Shown here: positions 26,244-34,413 of the stretch, in pieces | Layout: each line of letters begins with the position of its first letter | Numbering within the stretch: position 1 is the first letter of the stretch | DNA from: Pseudomonas sp. BGr12 | GTDB lineage: Bacteria; Pseudomonadota; Gammaproteobacteria; Pseudomonadales; Pseudomonadaceae | Direction of reading: 5' to 3' | NCBI RefSeq assembly: GCF_030272895.1 | Contig: NZ_JALRNF010000002.1 | Coordinates: 1 to 64,000 of the forward strand | DNA: 64,000 nt | Translations under genes and position numbers: made by a program | Notes under the pieces: model-generated | Seen by the model: only the letters and a program-made list of their open reading frames with translations | Database searches by the model: none | Told to the model about the DNA's origin: nothing

Positions 26244-27254
26244 CTAGCAATCTTTGTCTGACCTGTAGGCCGTCCCGAACAGCAATACCTGCACGAGATC
26301 GCCCGCCTGTTCGATCAGTCGTACAGGCGCCGTGCCTCCGGGCATCACCACGTCGACCGAACCACTGGACACCCGGCCCGCTAGCCAGGCCGCCGCTGCA
26401 ACTGCACTGGCACTGGTTCCTGAAGAGGCCGTTGGGCCTTCGCCGCGCTCAAATACGCGAGCGATGAGGGTGTTTGAGGCGCTCACGGCTGCCCATTGCA
26501 GGTTCACCCCCGATGCGCACGGCTCGCCGTTGCCATGGTCACCTTTGGCAAAGGCAATGCGCGTCAAAGCGGCGTTGAGCGGTTGCTCATGGAGTTGGCG
26601 AAACCCGGGAAGCGCCTCTGCCTCGGATACCAGGGTCACGCAGTGCGGATTGCCTATGCGCACGAAGATGCTCTGGCACCAACGTGGGTCCAGCGCGATG
26701 AGAGGCTTTACACTGCTGAACCTGACGTCATCATCTGCCTTTGCGATCAGGCCGGATGCCGTCGCCTGAACGGCGTGTGGCCCGAATGCGGGCTTGCCGA
26801 GATCCAACCAGAAGCCATGAAGCGTTTGCAGCGTATCGGGTGTGACGGTGGTCGCAACGGGAGACAATGACGATACATGGTCGTGATGGACTTTGAGCAC
26901 AAAAGGGGATGTGCTGTCGATTCGTCCCGAGTCGGTCAGTGCTTGCGAAAAAATGGTCAGCCCGTTTCCGCTGCGTTCAGCCAGTGTGCCGTCGGTGTTG
27001 ACGATCAGCAGGTCAAACGGGCCTGCCTCCTGGAACGGCCCAACCAGCAAGCCATCGCAGCGATGCGCTTTCGCATGCTCGGGTTTTTCACCCTGTGGCC
27101 ACTGGCACAGGGCTGAAACGGCTTGTGTGGTCCAGTCTGTTCGTGTTGCCGCGGCCAACGCAGCATCCTGTGGAATGTCTATTCCCAGTGTGCGAAGCGC
27201 TGACGGCGAGGTGACCAGGTAGATATTTCCACGTGCATCATACAAAGCCGTCAT
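26244..27254 (-). CDS. Diaminopimelate-epimerase-fold protein lacking both catalytic cysteines
   Basis: 336-residue protein of the DapF fold. The family loops are recognisable: NTDGTLAERSGNGL around residue 95 and FERGEGPTASSGTSAS around 278, plus IGNPHCV. In true DapF the residues at 95 and 278 are the two catalytic Cys; here both codons encode Ser (AGC and TCA). Classical cofactor-independent epimerisation is therefore unlikely. It is longer than DapF (about 275), with extra N-terminal sequence. GGAGAC precedes the ATG. It could be an isomerase using other residues, a lactonase-like or binding protein. Its neighbours give no pathway. Confidence 0.75.
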   Translation of the reverse strand: MTALYDARGNIYLVTSPSALRTLGIDIPQDAALAAATRTDWTTQAVSALCQWPQGEKPEHAKAHRCDGLLVGPFQEAGPFDLLIVNTDGTLAERSGNGLTIFSQALTDSGRIDSTSPFVLKVHHDHVSSLSPVATTVTPDTLQTLHGFWLDLGKPAFGPHAVQATASGLIAKADDDVRFSSVKPLIALDPRWCQSIFVRIGNPHCVTLVSEAEALPGFRQLHEQPLNAALTRIAFAKGDHGNGEPCASGVNLQWAAVSASNTLIARVFERGEGPTASSGTSASAVAAAAWLAGRVSSGSVDVVMPGGTAPVRLIEQAGDLVQVLLFGTAYRSDKDC

Positions 27255-27409
27255 TTCTGATCCGTCTCCATCGCAAAGTGATGGATCGATTCTCCATGTT
27301 CCAACAATAAATTTGTACCCGCTGCTCGTGAACCTTGTATCGAGGCGCGCAGTCTTAGCCGAGCCCTTTTATCGGCATTACCGCCACCCTCCCTTCAGAG
27401 CTTTCGCCC

Positions 27410-28270
27410 ATGCGTCAAGCCGTCTGCTGCTCCCGCTTTGTCTCGCTCAGCCTCATTCCTTTGCTCCCCTTGTTCGCCAGCCCTGTCCATGCCAGTGGGG
27501 AAAGGCAACTGGTGGAGGCGATCAACGACTACCGCGCCCAGCCCCAGCGCTGCGAGAGGCGCGTGGTCAAGGTGTCGACGCCGCTGGCGTTGAAGTCGAA
27601 CCTGGCGTTGCCGATCGGCTATGGCGGCGGTTTGCGGGAAAGGTTGAAGGCTGTTGGCTATCAGGCGGTGACGGTGCGCAGCATCCGCCTGGTCGGCGCG
27701 CACGATGCCGAGGAGGCTTTTGACATGCTCCAGAGCGACTACTGCGCAGCCTTGCTCGATACGCAATTTGCCGATATCGGCGTCAGTCGCGCCCGCAGCG
27801 AGTGGCGGGTGGTGCTGGCGCGCCCCTTGCTCGATGCCCAGCCCGGCGATGGACGATCCGGGAGCAAGGCGTTGCTGGCCCAGGTCAACGCCGCTCGGGC
27901 GAAGCCGCGCCTGTGTGGGCGGCAACGCTTCGCCGCGGCACGTCCGCTGACCTGGAATAACGCCCTGGGGGCGGCGGCGCAGAAACACAGCCGGACGATG
28001 GCCAACGACAATTACTTTGCGCACCGTGACCTCGACGGTGATATGCCGGCAGATCGGGCGTGGGCTGCCGGCTACCGTGGCCGTAAGATCGGCGAGAACA
28101 TCGCCGCCGGACAGGGCTCACCCAGCAAGGCCATGGCAGGTTGGCTAGCCAGCCCCGGGCATTGCGCCAATCTGATGAACCCGATGTTTACCCAGGTGGG
28201 GGCGGCCTATGCCGCGAACGCGCGCAGCGATAAGGGGGTGTACTGGACGATGCTGTTCGGCGCGCCTTGA
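27410..28270 (+). CDS. Exported CAP/SCP-domain protein
   Basis: 286-residue secreted or periplasmic protein. The signal peptide ends near VHASGE (residue 29). The C-terminal ~130 residues form a CAP (cysteine-rich secretory/PR-1-like) domain: RPLTWNNALGAAAQKHSRTM, NYFAHRDLDG, GENIAAGQGS and SPGHCANLMNPMFTQVG. The N-terminal ~110 residues are a separate domain with two cysteines (QRCERR and DYCAAL), not recognised. CAP proteins of bacteria have been linked to cell-wall or lipid functions. None can be assigned here. Confidence 0.87.
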   Translation: MRQAVCCSRFVSLSLIPLLPLFASPVHASGERQLVEAINDYRAQPQRCERRVVKVSTPLALKSNLALPIGYGGGLRERLKAVGYQAVTVRSIRLVGAHDAEEAFDMLQSDYCAALLDTQFADIGVSRARSEWRVVLARPLLDAQPGDGRSGSKALLAQVNAARAKPRLCGRQRFAAARPLTWNNALGAAAQKHSRTMANDNYFAHRDLDGDMPADRAWAAGYRGRKIGENIAAGQGSPSKAMAGWLASPGHCANLMNPMFTQVGAAYAANARSDKGVYWTMLFGAP

Positions 28271-28324
28271 GGGCGCGCGAGCCCCGGACGGTTACTTTTG
28301 CCGTATCAGCATCTCATGGGGCGA

Positions 28325-29881
28325 CTAGGCAACCACCCGATTGCGCCCCTCGCGCTTGGCCCGGTAGAGGCGCTCGTCAGCCAGGCGCAGGACGGCTTCA
28401 GGGCTTGGCGCTTCTGCGCATCGGCTTGCCACGCCGATGGAGATCGTCAGTGGGCCAACCACCGGAATCTCGCTGAGGGCCACGTTTTGTCGAATGCGCT
28501 CGGCGATGCTGGCTGCCACCTCCAGCGGCGTGTCGGGCAGGACCAGGGCGAACTCCTCGCCGCCGGAACGGCACGCCAGATCCTCGGTTCTGGAGTTCTG
28601 CGCGAGCACTTCGGCGATGAACTGCAGCGCCACGTCGCCGGCGTCGTGGCCGAAGCTGTCGTTGACCTGCTTGAAGTTATCGATATCCAGCGCCAGCACC
28701 GAAAATTGCTGTTTGGCCTGCTCGAGCAACTCCAGGGTGGCGGTCATCGCCCGGCGATTGGCCAGGCCCGTCAGGGGGTCGCTCTGCGCCTCCTGGGCCA
28801 GGCGCCCGAGCTTCTGCTGCAGCAGGCGTACGCCGGTCAACATGGCCTGGCGAATCGCCGAGGCTTCGCGGTACCAGGCATGCACCCGCTGCAATCGGGT
28901 GATGGTTTCCGGCACCGCCAACTGGCTTGCGATCGCCGACAGCTGACGCAAGGGGCGGGCGACCAGCGCCGTGGCCGCGAACATCAGGCCGAGGCCGATG
29001 ATGCCTGCCGGAATCATCCCCTGGAACACCTCTTTGAGCAGGCGCCGCAGGGTGGCCAGGGCACGCTCGGCGGGCAACTCCACCACCACCGCCCAGCCTG
29101 CCACCGGCACCGGGGCGTATCCTGCCAGCATCAAGTCGCCGTTGGCGGCCGCGGTTTGCATCGAACCGTTTTGCCCTTTCAAGGCAGCATTGAGCGCCGC
29201 GTTCCCGCTCACCACCTCACCGATCTGTTTCTGGTCCGGGTGGTACAACAGCTTGCTCTGGTTGTCGGCCACCAGCGCCAGTGTGCCCTCCTGGTGGAAG
29301 TGGTTGCTGATGGCGCTGTGCAGTGCGCTTTGCTTGAGCAAATAGACCGAGCCACCGATCGAGCCAACGAACTGCCCGGACCCATTGAAGATCGGCTGTG
29401 AAATCGCCACCACCAGGTTGCCGGCCACCGACGGGTAGGCCGAACTGATCAATGCCTGGCGTTCGGACAGCACGCGTTGAATGCCATCGGGGCGCACCGA
29501 TGAGCCGACAATCTGCAAGGTATCGGGATAGGCCTCAAGCACCTTGCCCTGGGTATCGACGATGACGATGGAGTTGAAGTCGCTATCCTGGCGCTGCAAG
29601 CGCAGGGTTTCGGCGCGCAGCGCGGCAGGGTCGTCCCAACGCGACGACAAGCTGTCGGCGCTGTACTTCAAACGGCTCTGCGCTGCGTTCAGGAAGTCAC
29701 CGATGCTGAGCGCCACTTTGGCTGCGTAGGCGCCATTGGCCTGCAGCGTCGAGTGGATCAAGGCGTCACGCTGGATGCGGTAGGCAACGATCAGGCCGTT
29801 GGCCAGGGTGGCCACCACCGACAGCACAACGACAAAGAAGATCAGCCCGCGCAAATCGATGGGCAAAGGCCTGTTTCGCAT
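28325..29881 (-). CDS. Cache-domain transmembrane diguanylate cyclase
   Basis: 518-residue membrane receptor. TM1 is at about 10-32, a periplasmic double-Cache-like domain at about 40-260 (IVIVDTQGKVLEAYPD, ISQPIFNGSGQFVGSIGGSV), TM2 at about 272-292, then a HAMP-like linker and GGDEF at about 350-515. The active site is a GGEEF variant (RSGGEEF), which is normally active, with an intact RxxD inhibitory site (RTED). The periplasmic module probably binds a small metabolite. GAGGG precedes the ATG at 29881. It is the third of four diguanylate cyclases in the window. Confidence 0.92.
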   Translation of the reverse strand: MRNRPLPIDLRGLIFFVVVLSVVATLANGLIVAYRIQRDALIHSTLQANGAYAAKVALSIGDFLNAAQSRLKYSADSLSSRWDDPAALRAETLRLQRQDSDFNSIVIVDTQGKVLEAYPDTLQIVGSSVRPDGIQRVLSERQALISSAYPSVAGNLVVAISQPIFNGSGQFVGSIGGSVYLLKQSALHSAISNHFHQEGTLALVADNQSKLLYHPDQKQIGEVVSGNAALNAALKGQNGSMQTAAANGDLMLAGYAPVPVAGWAVVVELPAERALATLRRLLKEVFQGMIPAGIIGLGLMFAATALVARPLRQLSAIASQLAVPETITRLQRVHAWYREASAIRQAMLTGVRLLQQKLGRLAQEAQSDPLTGLANRRAMTATLELLEQAKQQFSVLALDIDNFKQVNDSFGHDAGDVALQFIAEVLAQNSRTEDLACRSGGEEFALVLPDTPLEVAASIAERIRQNVALSEIPVVGPLTISIGVASRCAEAPSPEAVLRLADERLYRAKREGRNRVVA

Positions 29882-30262
29882 CGAGCGCCCTCGTCATGCA
29901 GGGGAACGCCAAGATCGGGCTCCAGCGCTTGATCTCAAAGCATAGCAGCGAATCGACTCGATCCGGGGCGTGCCTGGGGCAACGCTTACTTCGCCAATCC
30001 AGATCCAAGTATCGGAAACTCTGGATGGTAGATATTTTTTTGCTGTTTCTATACTGGCCTCATTCTGAAGTTCAAGTGTTCAGGGGAGGCAATAACAACT
30101 AGAAGTCTGCGAATCGAATCGGAACAAGCATGCGGGTACATGGCTTGCTCTGGTTGTGAGCATCTGTAATTTGCTTAGTTGAATAATAACAACGGCGCTC
30201 TATTCAGTCCGGATGAGTTGGCGCTACAACATCTTCTATAGCTATTAATCAGAGCCTGAAAA
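29882..30262. other. AT-rich intergenic region before permease operon
   Basis: No protein gene is supported in these 380 bases. The right two thirds are clearly AT-richer than the surroundings. They contain two CA-rich runs, CAATAACAACTAG near 30090-30102 and GAATAATAACAACGG near 30182-30196, resembling Hfq/Crc targets. The region must hold the divergent promoters for the Cache-GGDEF and permease genes. A long 5' leader or a small RNA is possible but cannot be proved from sequence. Confidence 0.5.
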
Positions 30263-31690
30263 ATGAACGTCTACGAAATCATCGGCTATGACCGTGACGG
30301 AACTGTTCGTGAACTTGATACCGCGCTCAACAAGGGGACCCTGACCACCAGGGATGTAACGTTTTCAGCACTTGGTTTCAATGCCCCCGGCTGGATTGCA
30401 GCCTCCTCGATGTCGATTCTTTACTCCATATCGGGCCACCATGCGCCGCTGGCCATCTTGATTGCGTACTTCTTCCCCATGCTGGTCATGGCGTTCTGCA
30501 TGATTTCCCTCACGCGCCAGGCACCGTCGGCCGGTGGGGTATTTACCTTCACATCGCGTTTTCTCCATACCCGTGTCGGCACCATCCTCGGCTGGGCCTA
30601 CGCGGTGGCCTGCACGGCAGTGATGGCCATGTGTGCAATTATCGGCACTGAATACATTCAGGCGCTGTTCCCGGCCCTGGCGGGTCCGCTTAACGCCAAA
30701 CTGATTGGCACCGCGATGGTGCTGACCTTCCTGGCCATCTCCTGCAAGGGGGTCAATGCCACGGCCAAGATAGCCAGCGTCTTCCTGATTTTCGAGATCA
30801 GTGTGGTCGCCGGGCTCGGGCTGATGGGCATCATCGATCCGCAGGTTCCAGACCTGTCGCTAGTCTCCATGTATACGCCAGCAGGGCTGGAGGGCTGGTC
30901 GGCAATCGGGCCAGGCGTGCTGTTCGGTGTGTGGATGCTGGCCAACTTCGACTCTGCGATCAACTACATCGAGGAGTCGCGGACCCCCGTTCGAACCATT
31001 CAACGCTCCATGTTGCTGGTGCTGACGTCGGCCTTCGTGATCTACACCCTGGCGGCTATCGGCTGGCAGTATGCCGTGCCGGTGGAAAAACTGGCGGCCA
31101 TTATTGAGGACGGCAACGGCGGGCCAATCGCCGCCGTGGCGAACGTCTACTTGCCACCGGCCCTGGCCTGGATTGCCTTGTTCGTGGTGATTACCTCGGC
31201 CTGTGCCGGCTTGCAGATTTCTTCGAGTGCGGCGGCGCGCACGCTGTATCGAATGAGTGAGGAAGGGCACCTGCCGCAAGCCCTGTGCGTGGTTAACCAG
31301 GCAAAGTCGCCATGGCTCGCCAGCCTGATCGTCTCGGCCGTTGCCATTGCACTGCTGTGGTGGAAACCGCTGGATAAAATTTCCTGGTACTACGATGTCG
31401 TGACCATCACGCTGGTGATGTCCTATATGGCCGCTATCGCCGCCTTTATTGTCATGACCTTCCGCCGCCAGCGCCTGAGTATCGCCCTGGCCCTGTCGTT
31501 GCCTGCGGCACTCGCCATTCTTGTTCTGGGATACATCGGTTACACCGCCGGCGCCAATCCGGTATCGCCAGAAGATCAATACACCGCCTGGTACCTTGGC
31601 GCGCTGACGATACTGTCCGGTGCGCTGATTCTGGTATGGCAATCGCGTGTTTCCAGAAAGCCGGTACTTTCCCGGTTCCAACAATCCTGA
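30263..31690 (+). CDS. APC-superfamily permease
   Basis: 475-residue, 12-segment amino-acid/polyamine/organocation permease. TM1 contains the APC helix break (FNAPGWIAASSMSILYSISG). Other family segments are RQAPSAGGVFTFTSR in TM3 and FGVWMLANFDSAINYIEESR in TM6. It heads a four-gene plus-strand operon with the SDR, epimerase and NodB-type hydrolase, so it probably imports their substrate, likely a nitrogenous or amino compound. The ribosome site is weak. Codon use and composition look less GC-biased than in the flanking genes. Confidence 0.86.
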   Translation: MNVYEIIGYDRDGTVRELDTALNKGTLTTRDVTFSALGFNAPGWIAASSMSILYSISGHHAPLAILIAYFFPMLVMAFCMISLTRQAPSAGGVFTFTSRFLHTRVGTILGWAYAVACTAVMAMCAIIGTEYIQALFPALAGPLNAKLIGTAMVLTFLAISCKGVNATAKIASVFLIFEISVVAGLGLMGIIDPQVPDLSLVSMYTPAGLEGWSAIGPGVLFGVWMLANFDSAINYIEESRTPVRTIQRSMLLVLTSAFVIYTLAAIGWQYAVPVEKLAAIIEDGNGGPIAAVANVYLPPALAWIALFVVITSACAGLQISSSAAARTLYRMSEEGHLPQALCVVNQAKSPWLASLIVSAVAIALLWWKPLDKISWYYDVVTITLVMSYMAAIAAFIVMTFRRQRLSIALALSLPAALAILVLGYIGYTAGANPVSPEDQYTAWYLGALTILSGALILVWQSRVSRKPVLSRFQQS

Positions 31691-31711
31691 TGCCCACGCG
31701 CGACGTTAATT

Positions 31712-31726
31712 CAATAATAACGGGAG
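31712..31726 (+). promoter_or_regulatory. Candidate Crc/Hfq CA motif before SDR gene
   Basis: CAATAATAACGGGAG overlaps the Shine-Dalgarno sequence of the SDR gene, whose ATG is at 31732. The AATAATAA run beside the ribosome site suggests Hfq/Crc translational repression. Confidence 0.55.
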
Positions 31727-31731
31727 AACTT

Positions 31732-32466
31732 ATGAAGCGTGTTGTCGTTATCACCGGCGCAGCAAAGGGCATAGGGCTGGCCATTGCCAAGCGCTTTGCT
31801 GCAAGTGGCGATCATCTGGTCCTCAACTACTTCGACGACAAGGATCAACTGGACGCCGTCATAGGCATTGCCCAGGACAACGGCGGCGACGGGATCACCG
31901 TTCAAGCCGATGTCAGTCATCCCGAAGCTGCGGCCGGAATCATCGAGCAGGCGCAGAGCCGCTACGGCCGGGTCGATGTACTGGTCAACAATGCCGGGAG
32001 GCTGGTCTCGGCAACGGTCGAGCAAACCACCTGGGCGCAGTGGCAGCAGATGATCAGTACCAACCTCGGCGGGACCTGGGCCTGCATGCAGGCGGTGTTG
32101 CCGGGCATGCTGGCACGTGGTCAGGGGCGGATCATCAACATCAGTTCCGAGCTGGGACTCATCGGGTTTCCGACCTATGCCGCGTACTGCGCCTCCAAGG
32201 GCGGGGTGATCGCGCTGACAAAAGCGGTGGCCAAGGAAGTTGCCCCGCGTGGGGTATTGGTGAATTCGGTGGCACCGGGTCCGATCGAAACCGACATGCT
32301 GATCAACGACACCATCGAATTCAACGACGAGACGCGCGCGACCCTCCCGTTGAAACGCTTCGGAAAGCCCGACGAGATTGCTGCCATGGTCGAAGCGCTG
32401 GCAGGGCCAGCGGGAGATTACATGGTGGGGCAGGTGGTCAGTCCCAATGGCGGGGCGGCGATCTAG
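31732..32466 (+). CDS. SDR-family oxidoreductase (FabG-like)
   Basis: 244-residue classical short-chain dehydrogenase. The cofactor motif TGAAKGIG is at 8-15 and NNAG at about 86-89. The catalytic triad is Ser139 (NISSE), Tyr152 and Lys156 (YCASK). The C-terminal end NGGAAI is typical of FabG-like enzymes. ATG at 31732 follows GGGAGA, so the extended frame from 31636 inside the permease is dropped. It is the second gene of the permease operon. NADPH preference is possible but not clear. It probably oxidises or reduces a hydroxy/keto substrate imported by the permease. Confidence 0.87.
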   Translation: MKRVVVITGAAKGIGLAIAKRFAASGDHLVLNYFDDKDQLDAVIGIAQDNGGDGITVQADVSHPEAAAGIIEQAQSRYGRVDVLVNNAGRLVSATVEQTTWAQWQQMISTNLGGTWACMQAVLPGMLARGQGRIINISSELGLIGFPTYAAYCASKGGVIALTKAVAKEVAPRGVLVNSVAPGPIETDMLINDTIEFNDETRATLPLKRFGKPDEIAAMVEALAGPAGDYMVGQVVSPNGGAAI

Positions 32467-32554
32467 TTTGGTGCCTGGTTATTTCAATTCCATGCAGTCG
32501 TGCGTTTAACCGTCCACTCAGTGGCTCTTATTCTACTAATAAAAAGGATACAAC

Positions 32555-33463
32555 ATGAGCGCAGTGATGATTACCGGTGGTTTAGGCTATGTTGGCAGGT
32601 ACCTGACGAAGAAACTCAGCGAACAGGGCGTCAATGTCGTCAGTTATAATCGTGACTACTCGGAAGCCCGGACCGAGTTCATGACGCCGGTACAGGGTGA
32701 ACTGTACGATATTCCCAGGATCGTCAACACCATCAAGAAATATGACGTCACTCGCGTGATTCATACCGCGGCGATGTCACATCCCGATCTGTCCATAGAC
32801 CTGCCTATTACAACAGTGGCCGCTAACATCGAGGGCACCATCCATTTGCTTGAGGCCATGCGCCTGGCCGGTATCAAGAAATTCGTCAACTTTTCATCCG
32901 AGACGGTGTACGGGCATTTCGAAGGTGTTATCAATGAGCAGACACCGGCTTATCCGACTACGCCTTATGGCGTGACCAAACTGGCCACCGAGCATTTTGG
33001 CCGGGTTTACAATGAACTGTATGGCATGGAAGTGATCTCGCTGCGGATTGCCGAAGTGTATGGCCCTGAAAATAAAATGCCGCAAATCCTCAGGGATATC
33101 CTGAAAACAGTTCATCGGGGTGAAACCTTCACCTTGGCTTCTGGCGGCGATCATCGATTCCACTACATCCACGTGGAAGATGTTGTGCGCGCCGTCCTCA
33201 TGGCGGCAGACACCCGCGACCTGAAGGGCGGGGTATTCAATATCGCCGGTGACCGCTCATGGACGCTGCACCAGGCCGTCGACGTCATCCGCACCATCAT
33301 TCCCGATGCGCGTATCGATGTGGGCGATGGCTATTGGCACCTGGACCGGCATGGGGAATGGGACCTGAGTGCTGCCGAGCGTGAGTTGGGCTATCGCGCC
33401 CAATGGTCGCTGGAAAAAGGCCTCAGCCATTATTCCGACTGGCTGAAGGATCATGAGTATTGA
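32555..33463 (+). CDS. NAD-dependent epimerase/dehydratase (extended SDR)
   Basis: 302-residue extended SDR. The Rossmann motif is TGGLGYVG at 7-14. The active-site residues are Ser114/Ser115 (NFSSETVYG), Tyr138 and Lys142 (YGVTK). RIAEVYGPENKMP is the substrate-domain segment. It looks like sugar-nucleotide or sugar-acid epimerase/dehydrogenase relatives. AAAAAGGA provides the ribosome site. The gene is noticeably AT-richer than most of the window, suggesting transfer. The exact reaction is not evident. It does not look like a core polysaccharide gene, because no glycosyltransferases are nearby. Confidence 0.84.
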   Translation: MSAVMITGGLGYVGRYLTKKLSEQGVNVVSYNRDYSEARTEFMTPVQGELYDIPRIVNTIKKYDVTRVIHTAAMSHPDLSIDLPITTVAANIEGTIHLLEAMRLAGIKKFVNFSSETVYGHFEGVINEQTPAYPTTPYGVTKLATEHFGRVYNELYGMEVISLRIAEVYGPENKMPQILRDILKTVHRGETFTLASGGDHRFHYIHVEDVVRAVLMAADTRDLKGGVFNIAGDRSWTLHQAVDVIRTIIPDARIDVGDGYWHLDRHGEWDLSAAERELGYRAQWSLEKGLSHYSDWLKDHEY

Positions 33464-33519
33464 TCGCGGGCGCAGTCGTTGGCAGCTCGTAAACGTACAA
33501 CATCAACTGGTGATCACCC

Positions 33520-34413
33520 ATGATTGAAAACCCCATTGCCTGGCCGAACGGCGCGCGCTGCGCCGTGGCCTTTACCTTCGATATGGATGCCGACAGCATT
33601 CTGCATGTGGCCCACCCCAAGGATTCGGCGGCACGTGTTGCAAGTATTTCGATGCTGCACTACGGGCCGAAAGTGGCGATTCCGAGGATTTTGCAAACCT
33701 ATCGACAGTTCGATATCAAACAGACGTTCTTCATTCCGGCCTGGTGCATCGAGCAATACCCGCAGGCCATCGAGGCAATCGTCGAAGATGGACACGAAAT
33801 CGCCCATCACGGCTACATCCATGAGCATCCGAACGAGCTGAGCCGGGAAGAGGAAGCCTACTGGCTCGATCGCGGGTGCGACACCATCAAGCGCTTCACC
33901 GGCCAGGCGCCACGGGGCTGGCGGGCGCCGCTGTATAACATGTCGGAGCACTCGGCTGACCTGTTGATCGAGCGCGGCTTCAGTTATGACGCCTCGTTGA
34001 TGGGCGATGATGTGCCTTATCTGTTGCGCACGCAGGCCGGAACCCTGGTGGAGCTGCCCTCCAGCTGGGCGCTGGATGACTGGCCCCAGTACATGCACAG
34101 CATCGATCTTGATTTCCAGATGCCGATCCAGTCGCCGCAACGTGCCGTCGAGGTGTTCAGGGCCGAGTTCGATGCCGCCTGGGAGTATGGCGGACTCTTC
34201 GTGCCCGTCTGGCATCCCTTCCTGTCCGGTCGTTTGTCACGATGGCATGAAGTGTCGAAGTTGATCGAGTACATGATGGCCAAGGGTGATGTCTGGTTTG
34301 CCCGCATGGATGAGATTGCCGCGCACGTCCAGCGCAGTGTCGCCACGGGTGCCTATGAACCACGGATCGACAGGCTGCCGTATTACCAGGGCATGGTCAA
34401 AGCGCATCGATAG
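33520..34413 (+). CDS. NodB-type polysaccharide deacetylase / cyclic-imidase-like hydrolase
   Basis: 297-residue cytoplasmic NodB-homology hydrolase. The metal site is visible as FTFDMDAD (Asp21/Asp23) and HHGYIHEH (His97 and His101). RGWRAPLYN supplies the RxP motif. It lacks a signal peptide and resembles the HpPgdA/PuuE branch, which includes cyclic imidases and allantoinase-like enzymes acting on small amides. With a permease and two dehydrogenases, a small-molecule amidohydrolase is more plausible than a cell-wall enzyme. It ends exactly where the convergent cystathionine lyase gene ends, with no intergenic base. Confidence 0.83.
   Translation: MIENPIAWPNGARCAVAFTFDMDADSILHVAHPKDSAARVASISMLHYGPKVAIPRILQTYRQFDIKQTFFIPAWCIEQYPQAIEAIVEDGHEIAHHGYIHEHPNELSREEEAYWLDRGCDTIKRFTGQAPRGWRAPLYNMSEHSADLLIERGFSYDASLMGDDVPYLLRTQAGTLVELPSSWALDDWPQYMHSIDLDFQMPIQSPQRAVEVFRAEFDAAWEYGGLFVPVWHPFLSGRLSRWHEVSKLIEYMMAKGDVWFARMDEIAAHVQRSVATGAYEPRIDRLPYYQGMVKAHR

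Noticed and set aside
26244..27254. Calling the DapF-like protein diaminopimelate epimerase
   Set aside because: Both catalytic Cys are Ser, and length and context differ from the housekeeping enzyme.
29882..30262. A CrcZ/CrcY-type small RNA gene
   Set aside because: Only two CA motifs are seen, fewer than in known Crc-sequestering RNAs, and no sigma-54 promoter or terminator could be identified.
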